NCBI GenBank assembly: GCA_026119935.1
Contig: JALRMH010000006.1
Span: forward strand, 620,001-684,000
Source of the DNA: Endothia cerciana
Lineage: Eukaryota; Ascomycota; Sordariomycetes; Diaporthales; Cryphonectriaceae
DNA: 64,000 bases
Reading direction: 5' to 3'
In this document: positions 23,625 to 36,472 of the stretch, in pieces
How the letters are laid out: every line of letters starts with the position of its first letter
How positions within the stretch are numbered: the first letter of the stretch is position 1
Translations under genes and position numbers: made by a program
The notes under the pieces: model-generated
Databases searched by the model: none
Seen by the model: the letters and a program-made list of their open reading frames with translations, nothing else
What the model was told of the DNA's origin: nothing

Positions 23625-26600
23625 CTACTCTCCTTCGGAATCCCAAACAATCTCACCCTGTGAAGGTGGGAGTCGGATCCTCGAGTCGTCCATGAGACTA
23701 TCCTGCTCATCCCCTATGCCCGCAAGTCCAAAGCCCTGCGAGGAGCGCAACAACATCCCTAGTCCCAGAGACGACTGCGTATGAGTATCGTGCCTCTCGC
23801 CAGTAGTCCGCGCCTGGACCGGACTGTCGTCCACGAACATGATGTCTTCGGGCAAGCTCAGCAGGCTACCCGATTCCTCGATCTGCGGGCGCTTCGCGGG
23901 AGTGGGATTCTGCATTGGGGGCTGCTGGGAGAGGGGGTGTTGGGACTGGCTTGCTGCGCTGGCCGTAGTCGCTTGCGAGGGGCGGACAGTGGATTTGACG
24001 ATGTGTTGTGATGCAGACTCCGAGTGTCTCGTCATTGCAGGCGGACTGTCGTTAATCTGGTTGACGCTCTCCTGCGAGCGACTTGGCGGCGCCTCGGGCT
24101 TAGCGAAGGCGACCGACCTTTGAGAGCTGGGTACGCGTCGAAGGGGGGTGAACGCGACGTGCTCCTCCGCCTCTGCATCCTGGCTGGACGGATCAACGGC
24201 GATGTTATTGTCATCCGTGTTCACATGAGCCTGTGATCGGTGCTGTGGTGAGGAGGGCAACTCCCTCATCAACTGCGTCGCACCCTCAATATCACTCCTC
24301 AGCTGCTGCGCTAGCTCTTGACTGACCGTCACACCACCCTGGCCAACCGCTCCCCCCCCCTCTTCTTCTCCCTCATGCTCATGCTCATGCTCCTCGAAAA
24401 GAGCACACCTCAAGTTCCCCATCAGCTCGCCCAGCACCGCAGGCGGCACGTACTTGAACTTCTGGGGTGCCTGCTCGACCCAGCCGTTCTCTTTCATCTT
24501 ATCCAGCGGCACCGGGTTGTTCAGCTGATACACTTGCTGCAGCTCGTACGCATACTTGCCGCCCTTGCCCTCGTTGAATGCCTTGTTACCAATACCAAGG
24601 TCAGCGTCGGAAATCTCGCCAGGGAGCTTGTACCCGCTGATGCAGGCCATGTACTTGAGCTCGCACACAGGACGGGTGATGTAGATCCAGATACGCGCCA
24701 CCCGGTGAAGGCGGAAGTCGCGAAATTCATGCGTCTTAGTACCGTCGACAATCTTCTTAACATGCTCAGGGTGGATGGACACAATAACGTCTGAGCGGTC
24801 AGTCTGCGGTGGCATCTGGCGGATGATCTCAAAGGGGACACGTTGGGACTCAAAGGCTTGGGACCTGTAGCCGAGTTGGGAGGTTGATGGCATCGCTGGT
24901 GAGGTCTTCTGCGGCGAGGTGAGGGGCGTCTCCTTCTCGACGGCGCTAGAGCTACTAGGCCGTCGACGTGGGTGAGTTGGTGTCTCGGGTTCCGTCTCAT
25001 CCTCTTCGGCAGGAGGCTCGGGTGTAGATCGTCGATGCGAGACAGAATGTGAAGGCGTCGCTTGTGTTGCAGTCTGTCGGGCAGCCGGTGTGGGCGTCTC
25101 AGGCTCCACCTCGTCAACCTCGATGGGTCCAGCAGGAGACCGAAGGGGTGGCTTGGTCTTCGGAGTACGTAATGTAGGTGATGCCGTCCGTTGTGTGTTG
25201 TTCTCTGGTACAGACTGGTCGGCACTCTCGGCGTCCTGGACGCTGGCCTCTTCAATGACCTGACCAGATGACCGAGGGGCTCGTGCGGGCGTGTTGGTCT
25301 CCCGAACGAGCTGGTCGGACAGCCGAGCAGCTGGCGTAGGTGTACCAGCCGGCTCGAGCGCAGCATCGTCATCATTATCATCGAAGATCTGAAAGTCCGA
25401 GTCCGAGTCCAAAATGACCTCATCCTCCGGTCTCGACGACTTCTGCGAGGCCTCTTCTCCATCCTGGCGCTCGATCTCAGCATGCCGCTCGCCCAACTCA
25501 AGACTGACGTCGACAATATGGATCTCCTTCAGCGGCGTCCGCTTGACCCTCCGGGTCTGACTCGAGCCGCCCTTGCCCTTCCCCTCGGGCGATGCCTCCA
25601 CCGGGCTCGACACTAGTCCGCCATTGACTGTGCTCCACGAATCCGGCACCTCACTCCTCTCCCTCCGAAGCTTTGCTGGCACCCGCCCACTGGCAATTAG
25701 TGTCGGCGCTTCCACATTCGTCGACTTCTCCTTAAGCGGTGTGCGGTCCACGCCTTGTTGCTGGTAATTCAGAGGCGACCAGTACCGATGTAATATCTCG
25801 AGGTTCGGTGTGAAGGGCGAGGGCTGGGAGGAGGGGATCTCGGTGCGGATGATGCGTCGGACGCTTGGTGTCACCGGAGGGGGAGAAGCGGCTGTGCTTT
25901 GTGGTGGCGGGGACATGGCTTGCTCTTGATGATGTTGTGTAGGGTTTTTCTGTGTTGGGAGCGGCGAGGGTCGCTTCCTCTTCATCGACTGAGGCGTAGC
26001 ATCGTAGGAATGCTCTCCTGCCGCCGCGTCGAGATCGGCGGCATTCAGCCCAAAGCCGATGCCGCCAAGCTTCTCGTCCGAACCAGCCTCCACCATCCCC
26101 GAGAGCTCACCGTCGCCGCCATCCTCGTCAGATTGCCCCCAAGAGGGCATCTGCGTCAGAGTCTGGGTATAAAACCTCGAACTGGACACAGCCCCCCCCT
26201 CCTCGTCGTCATCATCATCCTCCTCTCCATCTCTCTCGTGCTCCAGATCAAGATCACCCGTCGTCTTTCTCCTCTTGCGTCCCCTGTTGGGCTTCTTCGC
26301 ACCCTTCACCTCCTTGCCCTTGCCCTTGCCTGTAGCCTCGTTCTTCTTCTTCGCGGAGGGCTTGAGGGGCGACACAGTGCCACACCACTCCTCCTCCTCC
26401 TCCTCCTCGCCACTCAGCCCCGTCAGGTCCACAATCGACCTCGCGCCCAAGGAGGCGTCGTCGTCAATGCCGTCGTCTTCGGGGTAGGTACTCGGCACCC
26501 ACCTAATCTGCGTGAGCGTCGACTGTTTCGGGTCGTCCTTTTTCCTCCCGTTCCTCCGTGCCCCAGTGCTTACCGTCGACGACGTGGGCAGGCTGTGTCT

Positions 26601-26867
26601 CGTCTTCTTCTGCCGTACCGTCTTCCGCCTCGCAGGAAACCTGACCTGTTCAGGTCCAGGCGCTGGTGATGCTCTGCGATAGACCTTCTCCTTTTGGCTC
26701 CGGCCCTTACCCCTAGTCGCCCTCGTCTCTTTTGTTGTTGAAGTCGCTGGGATGAGTTCCACGTCCCCGATCGGGCTCGAGTCGTTGCTGTGTTGCGCAG
26801 GTGTGGCGGCGCCCTTCGAGGCGCGCGTGGAGCGCGTCGTCGGTACCATCTTCGCAACACCATCCAT
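23625..26867 (-). CDS. Large disordered protein with an ASCH/PUA-like domain
   Basis: A single exon of 1080 residues. The first 680 residues are low-complexity: basic clusters such as KKPNRGRKRRKT (nuclear-localisation-like), acidic runs, and many Ser/Thr-Pro pairs including PETPTP repeats. QSTLTQIRW (about residue 115) resembles the QxTLTQ motif seen in fungal chromatin proteins. The only folded unit is at about 690-830: DVIVSIHPEHVKKIVDGTKT, then HEFRDF, IWIYITRPV and the KYMACISGYKLPGE strand. The G-x-K-T-x-E-F-R pattern and following beta strands fit the ASCH/EVE PUA-like fold, which binds nucleic acid in characterised members. The tail is again disordered and Gln/Ser-rich. A nuclear, nucleic-acid or modified-base reader role is inference. 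Start: ATG at 26865-26867; a second in-frame Met is at residue 7. Confidence 0.75.
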   Translation of the reverse strand: MDGVAKMVPTTRSTRASKGAATPAQHSNDSSPIGDVELIPATSTTKETRATRGKGRSQKEKVYRRASPAPGPEQVRFPARRKTVRQKKTRHSLPTSSTVSTGARRNGRKKDDPKQSTLTQIRWVPSTYPEDDGIDDDASLGARSIVDLTGLSGEEEEEEEWCGTVSPLKPSAKKKNEATGKGKGKEVKGAKKPNRGRKRRKTTGDLDLEHERDGEEDDDDDEEGGAVSSSRFYTQTLTQMPSWGQSDEDGGDGELSGMVEAGSDEKLGGIGFGLNAADLDAAAGEHSYDATPQSMKRKRPSPLPTQKNPTQHHQEQAMSPPPQSTAASPPPVTPSVRRIIRTEIPSSQPSPFTPNLEILHRYWSPLNYQQQGVDRTPLKEKSTNVEAPTLIASGRVPAKLRRERSEVPDSWSTVNGGLVSSPVEASPEGKGKGGSSQTRRVKRTPLKEIHIVDVSLELGERHAEIERQDGEEASQKSSRPEDEVILDSDSDFQIFDDNDDDAALEPAGTPTPAARLSDQLVRETNTPARAPRSSGQVIEEASVQDAESADQSVPENNTQRTASPTLRTPKTKPPLRSPAGPIEVDEVEPETPTPAARQTATQATPSHSVSHRRSTPEPPAEEDETEPETPTHPRRRPSSSSAVEKETPLTSPQKTSPAMPSTSQLGYRSQAFESQRVPFEIIRQMPPQTDRSDVIVSIHPEHVKKIVDGTKTHEFRDFRLHRVARIWIYITRPVCELKYMACISGYKLPGEISDADLGIGNKAFNEGKGGKYAYELQQVYQLNNPVPLDKMKENGWVEQAPQKFKYVPPAVLGELMGNLRCALFEEHEHEHEGEEEGGGAVGQGGVTVSQELAQQLRSDIEGATQLMRELPSSPQHRSQAHVNTDDNNIAVDPSSQDAEAEEHVAFTPLRRVPSSQRSVAFAKPEAPPSRSQESVNQINDSPPAMTRHSESASQHIVKSTVRPSQATTASAASQSQHPLSQQPPMQNPTPAKRPQIEESGSLLSLPEDIMFVDDSPVQARTTGERHDTHTQSSLGLGMLLRSSQGFGLAGIGDEQDSLMDDSRIRLPPSQGEIVWDSEGE

Positions 26868-27801
26868 TCCCTTCCTTGAAAGATCGCACCGTTGCCCTTT
26901 TTGCAGTTGCGTAGGTCAGTCAGTTTTGATCAAATGATCCCTTCTACGTTCTAGGCAGCCAGGGTAAGATCGCGAATAGGGATGTCGGTGGGGGGGAAAT
27001 ACCCCAGGCCAGCACTTCCAATTACGGCTTGTGGTGGTGGACCCTGCGCTGCTGGGGTGCTTCACTAATACACGCGACTTGAGACGCGTCGCCTGTACAT
27101 AAGTTAGTACCCCCGGCAATCACCGCTGTAGCACGGCCTCAAGGCCCTTGCGGGGTGATGACATCAGTTCAGCTTAAGTAAGCGTACACACATGGGGCCC
27201 TGAAGCCCCCGCCAGCGAAATGGGGTTTCGAGGCTTGATGCTAGGAGACATGAGGCACTTGGCCGTCCATCCACGAGGCGAGATCGGTGACAAAACATGG
27301 ACATGCTGGTATCGACCAGTTTTCATTGCTCTCCGTGGAGCTCACCTCAGACACCGTGTTAACAATTCGGACTCTAGACATTTCACAAAAAATTAATGCA
27401 ATAGGACCTTCATAACGCTCGCCTACATCTCTGCAAACGTAACCTGGACTGACCAATTTATTCGCGATGTACGCCTCCGTGCCCTGCCACCAAGGATGTA
27501 GTTTACTCGCTCACCAACAATCAAGACAGAAAGGACAAAAAATTAAACACGATCACCCTTGTGCCCCCCCCCCCCCTTCCCCTTGGTTCCAATGCAACCC
27601 GTTTTCCCGTGTCCCAGTACGTACTGTTGACCAGCAAAATAAGGAGACTCCTCTGGCTACCTACCAAGTGACCATCAGGATCCGGTGCGGAGGTCGGAAG
27701 ACCGCGGGCGTCTTCGTCCGCTGGACCGTTTAGCGCTAATGTGATGGTGGTAGTGGAGAAGAGCAATGCATGTGTAAGCTGTGCTCGTAAAAATCATGCT
27801 T
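26868..27801. other. Intergenic region between ASCH gene start and UFD4 3' end
   Basis: About 930 nt holding the promoter of the ASCH gene and the 3'-UTR of the ubiquitin ligase. It contains a C run (about 27566-27576). No gene-like ORF. Confidence 0.5.
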
Positions 27802-30800
27802 TTATGAGAGGTGGAAGGCACCTTGACCTTCCTTCATGGCAGTGTAGAGCTGCTTCTTCAGGGTGTTGATGTCCGTGTAGTCGGGCAGCTTCAGGTAGTT
27901 GACGCAGGTCATGACGCTGGGCAGGTAATCGTCCGAGGTGTAAGGACCCTCGCTGGGCTTGCAGACGACCGTGAACATGGGAGTCAGACTCTTGAAACCT
28001 GTGCCATTGTTAGCTCTGCATGTCCCTGAGATACGAACAGGGATACTGACCTCCAATGGGCAGCTTCGGGCTGCCGGTGGTGAACTGAAGAAAGTCTCGT
28101 CGCTGCGGTGGCGTAAACTCGCTCATCGTTTGCAGCAGGTTTCGCACGCTCTTGCTGTCCATGTTGAAGCCGTGGTCTGCCTTGACAGAATCCATAAGGG
28201 CTGCGGTCTGTGTCAGTGTCCAGACCACAAGTGCATAGGCTCGGGATTACTTACTAGCAAGCGACCAATCCTCGTCGACGCGGCCGAAGAGGGTGCAGAG
28301 CTCCTCAGGGGTGAAGGCGCTGAGGGCCTGGTATGGGAAGACCTGAGAAAACCCAGTACGAAAGGCATCTACCTGTCGACGGACACCGCTCCCCAGCGTC
28401 ATATCGATCACTCGGTCGAGATATTGGTCCACATTGTCAATGGTCAACATGACCTGTGACCCGTTCGGTACGAGCTCGATGTCTGCGTAGCCAGGCAGGG
28501 TGAAATCAAGCGACAGGTCCTCGATACGGACGCCATGGTCGACGGTGATGTCCTGGATATCATTGACCTTTTGTGTCGCATTGCGGTTGGGATCCTCGGC
28601 GATTTCCTTCTTGGCCAACGCGAATCTCTTCACCAAGATCAGGGAGCGTGCGAGTACTGGGTCGACAAGCTTCATGGCTCCCAGGGACGGCTTGATGCCC
28701 GAAGACTCGTCACCAATGCGGAAGAAGATGGGATTCAGGTTGATGTCAATGATACGGGAATCAATCATCGACCTCGCCACAAACTTGCCGAGTGTCCTGA
28801 AGAGCTGCAAGACACGTTCCCCGCTGGCGCTCGAGAACCCGTCCGCACCGTAGGGTCGAGGGAAGAGACCATTGGGCGCAGACACATACTCGTCTGGGTC
28901 AGAGTGTGACCCGTCGGCGTCCCGCCACATCTTGAGCTTCTTCGTGGCGAACTCCTTGGACACGGTAGAGTAGAACTCCAGGGTGGGACCGAGCCCGGTG
29001 CCGACTTCCTCGAAATATTCAACCTCTAGGATGCTCTGCGAGCTACCGTATAGATCCATGACCTTCAAGGCTGACTCGAGAATCTTGGAACGCGATATGC
29101 GCACCTTCTGCCGCTGGAGCCGTCCCAGGAACAGGCGGTCATCGCGGTGGCGACGGGAGTCGTCTTGCGGCTGCGCGTTCTGCCATCGATTCATAGACCG
29201 GGCATAGCCGAATGAAGTCGACTGCAGGAACAAGTGCCGTGTCTCGAAGGGGAAGAGGAAGGGATACAGACGAGCCAGATCCTCGCTCCAGCTTGGCAAA
29301 CAGTTGCTGGCAACGATCAACGGTTCCTCCAATTGTCGGTTGAGCTTGGCAGTGAGCTTGGTATTGACGAATTGTGACAAGGGCTCCATATTCAGCTTGA
29401 GGGTAGCCTTGTTCTCCACTATGACATCGTCGATGTTGGCATTGAGGTTGTGCAGGATCCTCAACAGGCGCAGGATGGACGCGGTCGTCGGGTGCTTGGC
29501 AAGTGAAGCAGGCGCGTTTCCATCACCGGACTCAGCATCATCGCTGGAAGTCGAAACAAAGGACAGCGTCTCAGCCGGTGGCGGACCCGGGACGCGACGA
29601 ATCTTGATTTCGTGGGTCTGTGCCCAAACATTGCGGATAGAGAAGTCGCCCGAGCCCATCTTCTGGACAGCGCGGTAGATGGTCGTTTCGTTGCCCACGA
29701 CCTTGCCCTGGTGGCTGAACTCCAGGTGCCAGTCTTGAGGAACAGACTGGATCGCAGCGGCATAGGACATGGGCCGAGATGAGGACGAGGGAGAGTTCAT
29801 CAAAGCGTTGGCAAGGAGGCTCGAGCGATACGCCACACTGCCGCCACCACCACCGCTGCCTGAAGACGGTGTGGGGACGCGAGTGCCATCTTCCTTTCGT
29901 GCGGTGATCTTGTTGCCGGTCACCTCGAGATTGACAGCGGAGGGGTCTGGCGTAGGGGCATCGTCCATGTCCTCATCGAGGATGGCGTCCAGAGCACTGT
30001 GGTCACCCGGGTCTTCATCTTCGTCAATGTGTTTCTCGTCTGCACACTCGAGCGCGTCCTCGAGATCATCCTCCTCCTCAGGCGGGGGACGGCTTGGCTG
30101 GGGTGGGTCTGTCGCCACTGCATTACGTCGGCTAGACCGCCGCAACACGACCTTGGCCCCAGCTGCGGACGAGGCAGCTTCCGGGGTACTTGGCGTGTCC
30201 GCTGTCGGGTTGGACCGAGCCTTCGCCTTGCGTGAAGATCGAGAGCTCGACGCCGCTGGTGGAGCCGGTGGTGGAACAGCAGCATTTATGGAAGATGGGA
30301 GGCGGGAATGGAGACGGCCGGATCCGCCAGGAGTACCTGCACCGAATGGGAATGCTCCTCCTGCCATTGCTGCCAGTGCCCTAGTGAGACTGTCACGGCC
30401 TCCTCTCGGGGGTCGAGGACGGTCAGATAGACTGATCCGAGGTCGCAGGTAGTCTTCTAGAGACTTGAAGGTCGCGATCGCATGGATAGAAACCATGATG
30501 TTCCTGTACACCCTCGGGATGTCGGAGTCCTCGTCAGCAGTGAGCTTGAGACGAATCTGCTTCGCCAACATCGATGCGGGGTTGCTGCGGTGGCTATCTC
30601 CGTGGGAGTTGCTCGAGACGGTGAAAACCTCAAAGTGCTCAGAACGGCTGAGCAGGTCCTGGAGCTTGTGCACCATCATGCTGAAGGGGGTAGCGGGGGA
30701 GTCAGCGGTAGCCGTCTTGGGCTTGGACCTGACAGTGTAGCCCATGAACACTTCGATGAAGGCGGTTCGAGCCGCCATTGCGAGATCCTCGTCAGGGTTA

Positions 30801-33687
30801 CTGAATACCTGCTCCAGAATTCGGACGATACCCGACTCGAGCAGCTCTGCACTCGTGGCGCTCTCAAAAAGATCGGAGTCGAAATAGCTCGCCAAGTTGG
30901 TGAAGAGCTTCTTGCCGCTCCCGCTCGCAGCGCTGGGAGAGGAGGTGGGGCGGAGGTAGAAGGCCTCGATGTCGTTGGCCAGTTTGGACAGGTCATTCAG
31001 GATCTTGATGGCCTTCTTCTTCATGGATTTCGCGTTCTTCTCCGTCTCATGCGTCTCCAAGAACTCCTTCGCCGCCGCGTGAATCCTCGACCGCAGGAGC
31101 TGGCTCTCGGTGAACAGTGGAGGTGGGGGCGGGGCGTCAAGAGACATGGTCGAGCCGCCAGAGCTGCCCGGAGACCCTGACATAGCCCGAGCAGGAGCTT
31201 CGTGGCCAGTCTCCTCGTCCTCTTCATCTTCGTTATCCTCATCACGCTCGCCATCCGAGAAATGGTGCGATCGCTCATCGTCTTCATCATCTTCGTCAGG
31301 TTCGTGAGCATCATCTCCATCTGAAGAATCCTCGGAGGAGGACCGGTCTGCGGACCCAGCCGAGGAGCGACGAGACAAGCGCTGCATCCCGCTGGTGACC
31401 GTCTTGGCGTCAGATTCTGTCTCGTTGGCCAGCTTGGCAATCTCCGTGATGACGCCCTCCCTGTAGAGCTGATACTGGTAGATGCTACCGAGCCTGCTCA
31501 TCAAGAGATCGGTAGCTTCGAGGGCTGCTGCGACCAGGGTGAGATCATCTTTCTGGGAGACAATGGACGCCAAGAAGGATGCATAGGGCACTGGTGCCAA
31601 GGCTTCCGTGAGGATGTCGACGCCCAGGTTGTACAGCATCTTAAGCTGAGCCAGGAGGACCTTCTGGCGCACAGTAAGGTTGACCGTGCTGGAGAAGGCA
31701 TCCGTCAGAGTCGGGAAAAGGATCAACGCGAACCGCCGCACTTCATTCTTGCAGCCTTCTAACAGCTGGATGCGCTTCTCGTCGGAAGTTCTCCGACGCG
31801 GCGGCGATGAGCCGGTGCTCGCCTCGCGAGCAGATGGATCGGTGAAGCCGCCCTTGGTCGGGTCGGCTGCGCCGGCCGGAAGCTTGGGTAGGAGCTCACA
31901 CACGACATTGAGAGCCTCGATGATCTGTTCCCGCGGCCGGTGGATGAGTGCCTGCATGATAAGCACGCTGTCGAGCTTTGACGCGACATCGTCCGTCCCG
32001 TCAGGCGGGGAGACGCCCGTCAGGACCTGATACAGTGTCTCCACCACGTTCATCTTCATCAACTCCACAGACAGCCTGGGACTCGCCTTTGCGGTGGATG
32101 CCAAGACGCGCAGGAACTGGGTGTGAATGCTGGGTCCGATGAGGTTGGTACTGCCGGGCAGAAGGAGTCGCAGAATGGAGGAGAGGAGATCCTCGCTGAC
32201 CAGGGCCTCCAACTTGCTGGGGTTGTGACGCCAAGTGTCCACGATGCGGGAGACGCATATTGAGGCCTGCTCCACGACCCGCGGATCATTATTCTTGAGC
32301 ACGTCTCGTAGAATTCGCATGGCATCCTTGACGACATTGAAGTAGTCGTGTGGCAGGTTACGGCAACAGTTTGCAGCGGTCGTCACGGCGGTGCGCTGGG
32401 TGCTCATGGGAAAGAAGTCGAGATACTCCAGACAGGCCGCAAGGCCACCCTCCTTGACAATGGAGGAAGGATACTCGGCGGAGACCTTTTCGAGGGTGCT
32501 CAGTGCCTGCTCGGCCAGATCAATGAACTGGATGTCCCGCAACTTCTCACACAGGACGGGTACAGCACCCGCGTAGACGACGTTTGTCACGCTGGAGGGC
32601 AGAGCCTCCATCAGGTTGGCCAGGCAGCGGCAGGCCAGCAGCATGGTCTCAGGGTTAGCCTCTGTGAATTCGTCGGGCTTCATCAGGGAGACAAGCTCTC
32701 GGACGAAGGAGTCTGTCGAGAAGTGGCCCTGGAGGTTATCCTCATTGGAGATCAGCAGGATCTCGGACAGCTCATTCAGCGCCACCAGATGCAATGTCGG
32801 GTCGTCCTTCTGGCGCAGGTTGGTTAGGATATCTCTAAGGCGGGTGTTCATGCCCGACATCATGCCTGTCAAGGCCGCGAGTGTGGAGGACAGGCCACCA
32901 GGTGGGCCGAAACCGCCAAACACATCATCGTCACCATCGTCGCCGTCTTCGTCATCCGGATAGCGGCGGTGCGAATCGTCCTCCTGGCCATCACTACCTT
33001 CGCCAAGGTAGTCTTCATTGGGTGGAGGGGGTAGGGAGGAAGACGTCTTCTCGTTGTTGTCGGTGCCGCTCATGGGCGTGTCCTCGTCGGGATTGTTGGA
33101 CTTCCTCTGAGTCCGCCGGGAGGAAGACGTGGAAGCTGCGGCTGCGGGGGGGACGGCGGTGTCAGAGGGTGTGGCCTTGGCCTTGGCTCCGGGCTTGTGA
33201 AGCTCACCTGGGGCATTCTTCTTGGTGCGGCTGGACTTCCGACTGGACGAGGCAGAAGGTGCGTTGTCTGGGGGTGGTATGGATGGACCTGCAGCAGACC
33301 TGGAAGGAAAGTCAGCCGCTGATGGGGAAGAATCAGGCGTGGAGGGTTTCCTCACTCTGGACTTGACATAGTCGTAGCTTGTTTGCCCTTCCTCTTTCTA
33401 AGAGAGTACGCCGGCTGCTGAGGCTGAGATGGGGATGCTGGGATGGGGGCCGGCTGAGGTTGCTCTGACGCCTTTGCTCGCTTAGTACGGCGTCCGGAGG
33501 GGTTGTGCTCGGTAGGGTCCTCCAAGTTCCCGTTCTCGCTAGGCTTGCGCTTCTTCGTGGGCGGTTCAGCGGGTGCAGGGGCGGCAGGAGATTCTGGCGG
33601 GGGGCCAGGAGATGCACCAGCAACGACACGAGAGAACCTGGCTGCCTGGCGAGCAGAGGAACGGGTGGTCGGCCTGTTAGGAGACAT
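27802..33687 (-). CDS. ufd4: HECT-type E3 ubiquitin ligase, UFD4/TRIP12 family
   Basis: Exons 33356-33687, 28255-33299, 28051-28200, 27802-27998 give 1907 residues. Introns are 56, 54 and 52 nt with donors GTGAGG, GTAAGT and GTCAGT. A disordered, basic N-terminus (about 1-200) precedes armadillo-like repeats (about 250-650; FVRELVSLMKPDEF, LACRCLANLMEALP). A long Ser/acidic linker follows, and then the C-terminal HECT domain from about residue 1540 (GTGLGPTLEFYS; KLPIGGFKSLTPMF; LPSVMTCVNYLKLP). The catalytic Cys is in VMTCVNY, about residue 1873, some 35 residues from the end, as expected. Yeast Ufd4 builds chains on ubiquitin-fusion and N-degron substrates for the proteasome (family knowledge). 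The start ATG at 33685-33687 gives an N-terminus rich in Arg and Pro. Confidence 0.95.
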
Positions 33688-36472
33688 GAGTAAATACCAA
33701 GACCAATCTCATCATTCGATGAAGGATGTGCGACTGTCCGTCGAGCAGGCAGCCGTGCTGATGGGAAAACGGAGGCTAGAGAAAGTGTCGTGACGAGGTG
33801 GGAAGAGAGAGAAAGAGTGGAAGTGTAGAAGATGGACCAGTGGGGATCAGGGCTGCCAAATGATTGACGTTGTCGTCAGGGTTGATTCTTGAACGGAACG
33901 ACTAGAAGACGGTCGATGCCCAAGGTGGAGGAGGCTAAGTTGGCAGTGTTGATGCTGGCGGGCAGAAGCTGCTAAGTGGTGCTTGTGTGTTGCAGTAGTC
34001 GCCGTTTGGGTGCTGTTGGATAATCTGGTGGAGATTGATGTCCCCCCCCCCAAAAAAAATCCCCAACCCCAGCAGGTCCCTACTGATGACGGAAGGGTCG
34101 AGCTCGGGGAGTCACCAGCCTGAGCGGGCACCACCACCAGCCAGAGCGGGCACCACCCACACCAGCCACAAAACCGACTTGATTCAGAACTGCCTGGTCC
34201 GGAGTTGAGGCTGAAGGGGGGAGGAGGGCAAACGAGGCTCTCAAAAGTCTCTGCTTCGGGGTGGGATGGCTGCAAGCTGGGAGAGGGAATGAAGGATCTG
34301 AGCCGGGTTGAATAGAGGTAGGCCAGGCGTGTGTTTGGGGGGGGTACCAGGCCTGGCCCGGGTGACCTGAAGGTGGCGAGATGTCGACACCGCAGGTGAA
34401 CGGAACCCAGGGGCGAAGGAGTTGCCGGCAGTGCTGGCAGAGATACCAGATAGGAGGGGATATACACTGATGCGTGCCTGGACGGGCCCGAGGTGCCCCT
34501 GCCTCGATATAACAAGAGGGTACGGTACATACAGCAGGTGCAGTCAAGAGGAGGTGTTTAGGGGGGGGGAGGGACGGAGGGGTATGGTGGGGAGCAGAAT
34601 CATAAAAATGTACCTTGGTGGTCTGTTGGAGTCGGTGGCCGTCGCAGGAGTAGCAGCAGTGGGGAGGAAAGGGGAGGAGGAAGGGGTTCTTCGATCTGCG
34701 CCAGGTGCGGCTCTCGTCCTCTTTATCGCCCTCTGAACAGTCGCAGCGCCTGCGTGCGGTCTCTGTTGCGCGTGCGGGTTGGGAACGGAGGAGTAGGAGG
34801 TCGCGTTAGAGGATGATGTCGCCTGCGTCGAGTCGGGTATGGACCGGGACCGGGACTGGGACTGGGACGAGTTGGGGGAGGATGAGGACGAGTGCGACGA
34901 GGAAGGCGCTGTGCGCTCAGGGCCAAGTTCAACAGCCTGAGCCTGAGCTGATGTGGACGTGGACGTGGACGAGCGCGGGTTCCAGTGGCCGTGTGTGGTA
35001 CTTCGTTCTGCCATGAGCTACGCCGCCATTGGGAATGGCGACTTGCGGATCTTGTTTGTATCCAGAGATCGATATCGCGATCCGCCTGATGTTTCGTCTT
35101 TTGGGGGGGAAGGGGGGGTGGGCTCGAATAGAAGGAGAATGGATGGTCGGCCGGCTGGGGGACTGGTTCAATCGAGATGAGGTTCGGGATTTGATTACTA
35201 CTACGTGCTCCGTACTACGCAGTACAACACAACCTGCGCACCTCCACAGGGCCGCTCACCAGCGCCAACCCCTCAGTAGAACCCCCCCACCCCCCGGAAG
35301 GAGTACAGCGCCTGGCCTTGCCTGCGCCTGGCCTCACGCCTGCGGTGCGGGCGGCTAGGGCTCGCATTCTCTGCAGGTTGCCAATGGGGGGGGGGGGGCT
35401 TTCCCGGCCGCCCAGGTACCCAGTAGATGGCAGAGGGTTACCGCGATGGGGACTGCGCTTGACCACTCTGGGTGGATAGATGAGACCAGCGTTCCCGGCG
35501 TCGCTCCCTATCACCTATCATGTCATCCTTGTCCGTCTCCCTGACGCAAGCTCGTCGGCCAATGTTCGCCATTTACTATACACGACCTACAACAAACCCG
35601 GCAAAGGCTCTGCTGTTTTCATCCTCATGCTCCGTAGCTAGTCTCACAACATCGATGCCATGGCGTCCTCCCACCATCAGCCCCAACCTGCCCATTTCTG
35701 CTTGCGCTTGTGTACTATGGTGCGCTCCCCCTCCTCACACAGCGCCACGTATCGCATATTGGAAACGACGGCATGCACCAGCCTCCCCCATGTGGAAACT
35801 CTCCCGTCTCGGGAATGGGGCTGGTGGGCAGGCACGGCAGAGAGGCTGGAGCTGGGTTCTGCAGATGCACCATGGAAATAGTCGGCCATCCCGTAGGCAG
35901 AATAGCCTCCTACAGTACATAGTACATAGGTGTTCCGGGAATCTACTGTACAAAGGTCGCAGTAGGTAGGGCTGGGCTTTCGATGGTCTATTCTGTCCTC
36001 AGCCTTGTGAGCCTTTTGAGTCTGATCTTGTTTCACTTAGACTTCGGTCCGAGATCGGATATCTTCTGGATAAGGGTCCCATTTCCCTTCCCAGCTCGCT
36101 GGTTTCGATTCCGCCTTCAGCTTTTCGAATTTCGAAGCGTCATGACCGTTCCCAGAACGAAGCACACAGGCGGTCATGTCCTCGTCAAAGGGCCATGAGT
36201 ATCATCCGTCAACCTCAACACAATGCCTGGCCACCGCCAAAGCACCTCCCGGTCCCGCATCGTAGGGGGTACGCGGTTTGTGTCGGCCTTAGAATGACGT
36301 CGGCTCTCAGGGCCGCGGCTCAACCTCACAGCGGGCGACATGCCGCGGGACAACAACAACACACTTCCTCCGGGCTACAGGTTACAGAGTCCCGACGACA
36401 TGCAGCCGTAGCCTCGACTTCGACTCCTGCGATCCGTTGCTGTCTCCCCGCCGGCTCACTCGAGACCTGGCC
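33688..36472. other. Divergent intergenic region between UFD4 and E1-alpha genes
   Basis: About 2.8 kb with promoters for both flanking genes. It contains short C or G runs (near 34047, 34560, 35280, 35387) and imperfect GGACGT and GGGACC/GGGACT hexamer repeats near 34845-34972. ORFs (for example 34544-35014 minus, Ser-rich, and 33847-34530 minus) have biased composition and no motif; I do not call them genes. Tandem TAGTACATAG-like words lie around 35911-35932. Confidence 0.5.

Noticed and set aside
34544..35014. 156-residue Ser-rich minus ORF upstream of UFD4
   Set aside because: Starts with ATG but is nearly all Ser, Thr, Pro and Gln across hexamer repeats; more likely part of a leader or promoter. 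It could be revisited with transcript data.
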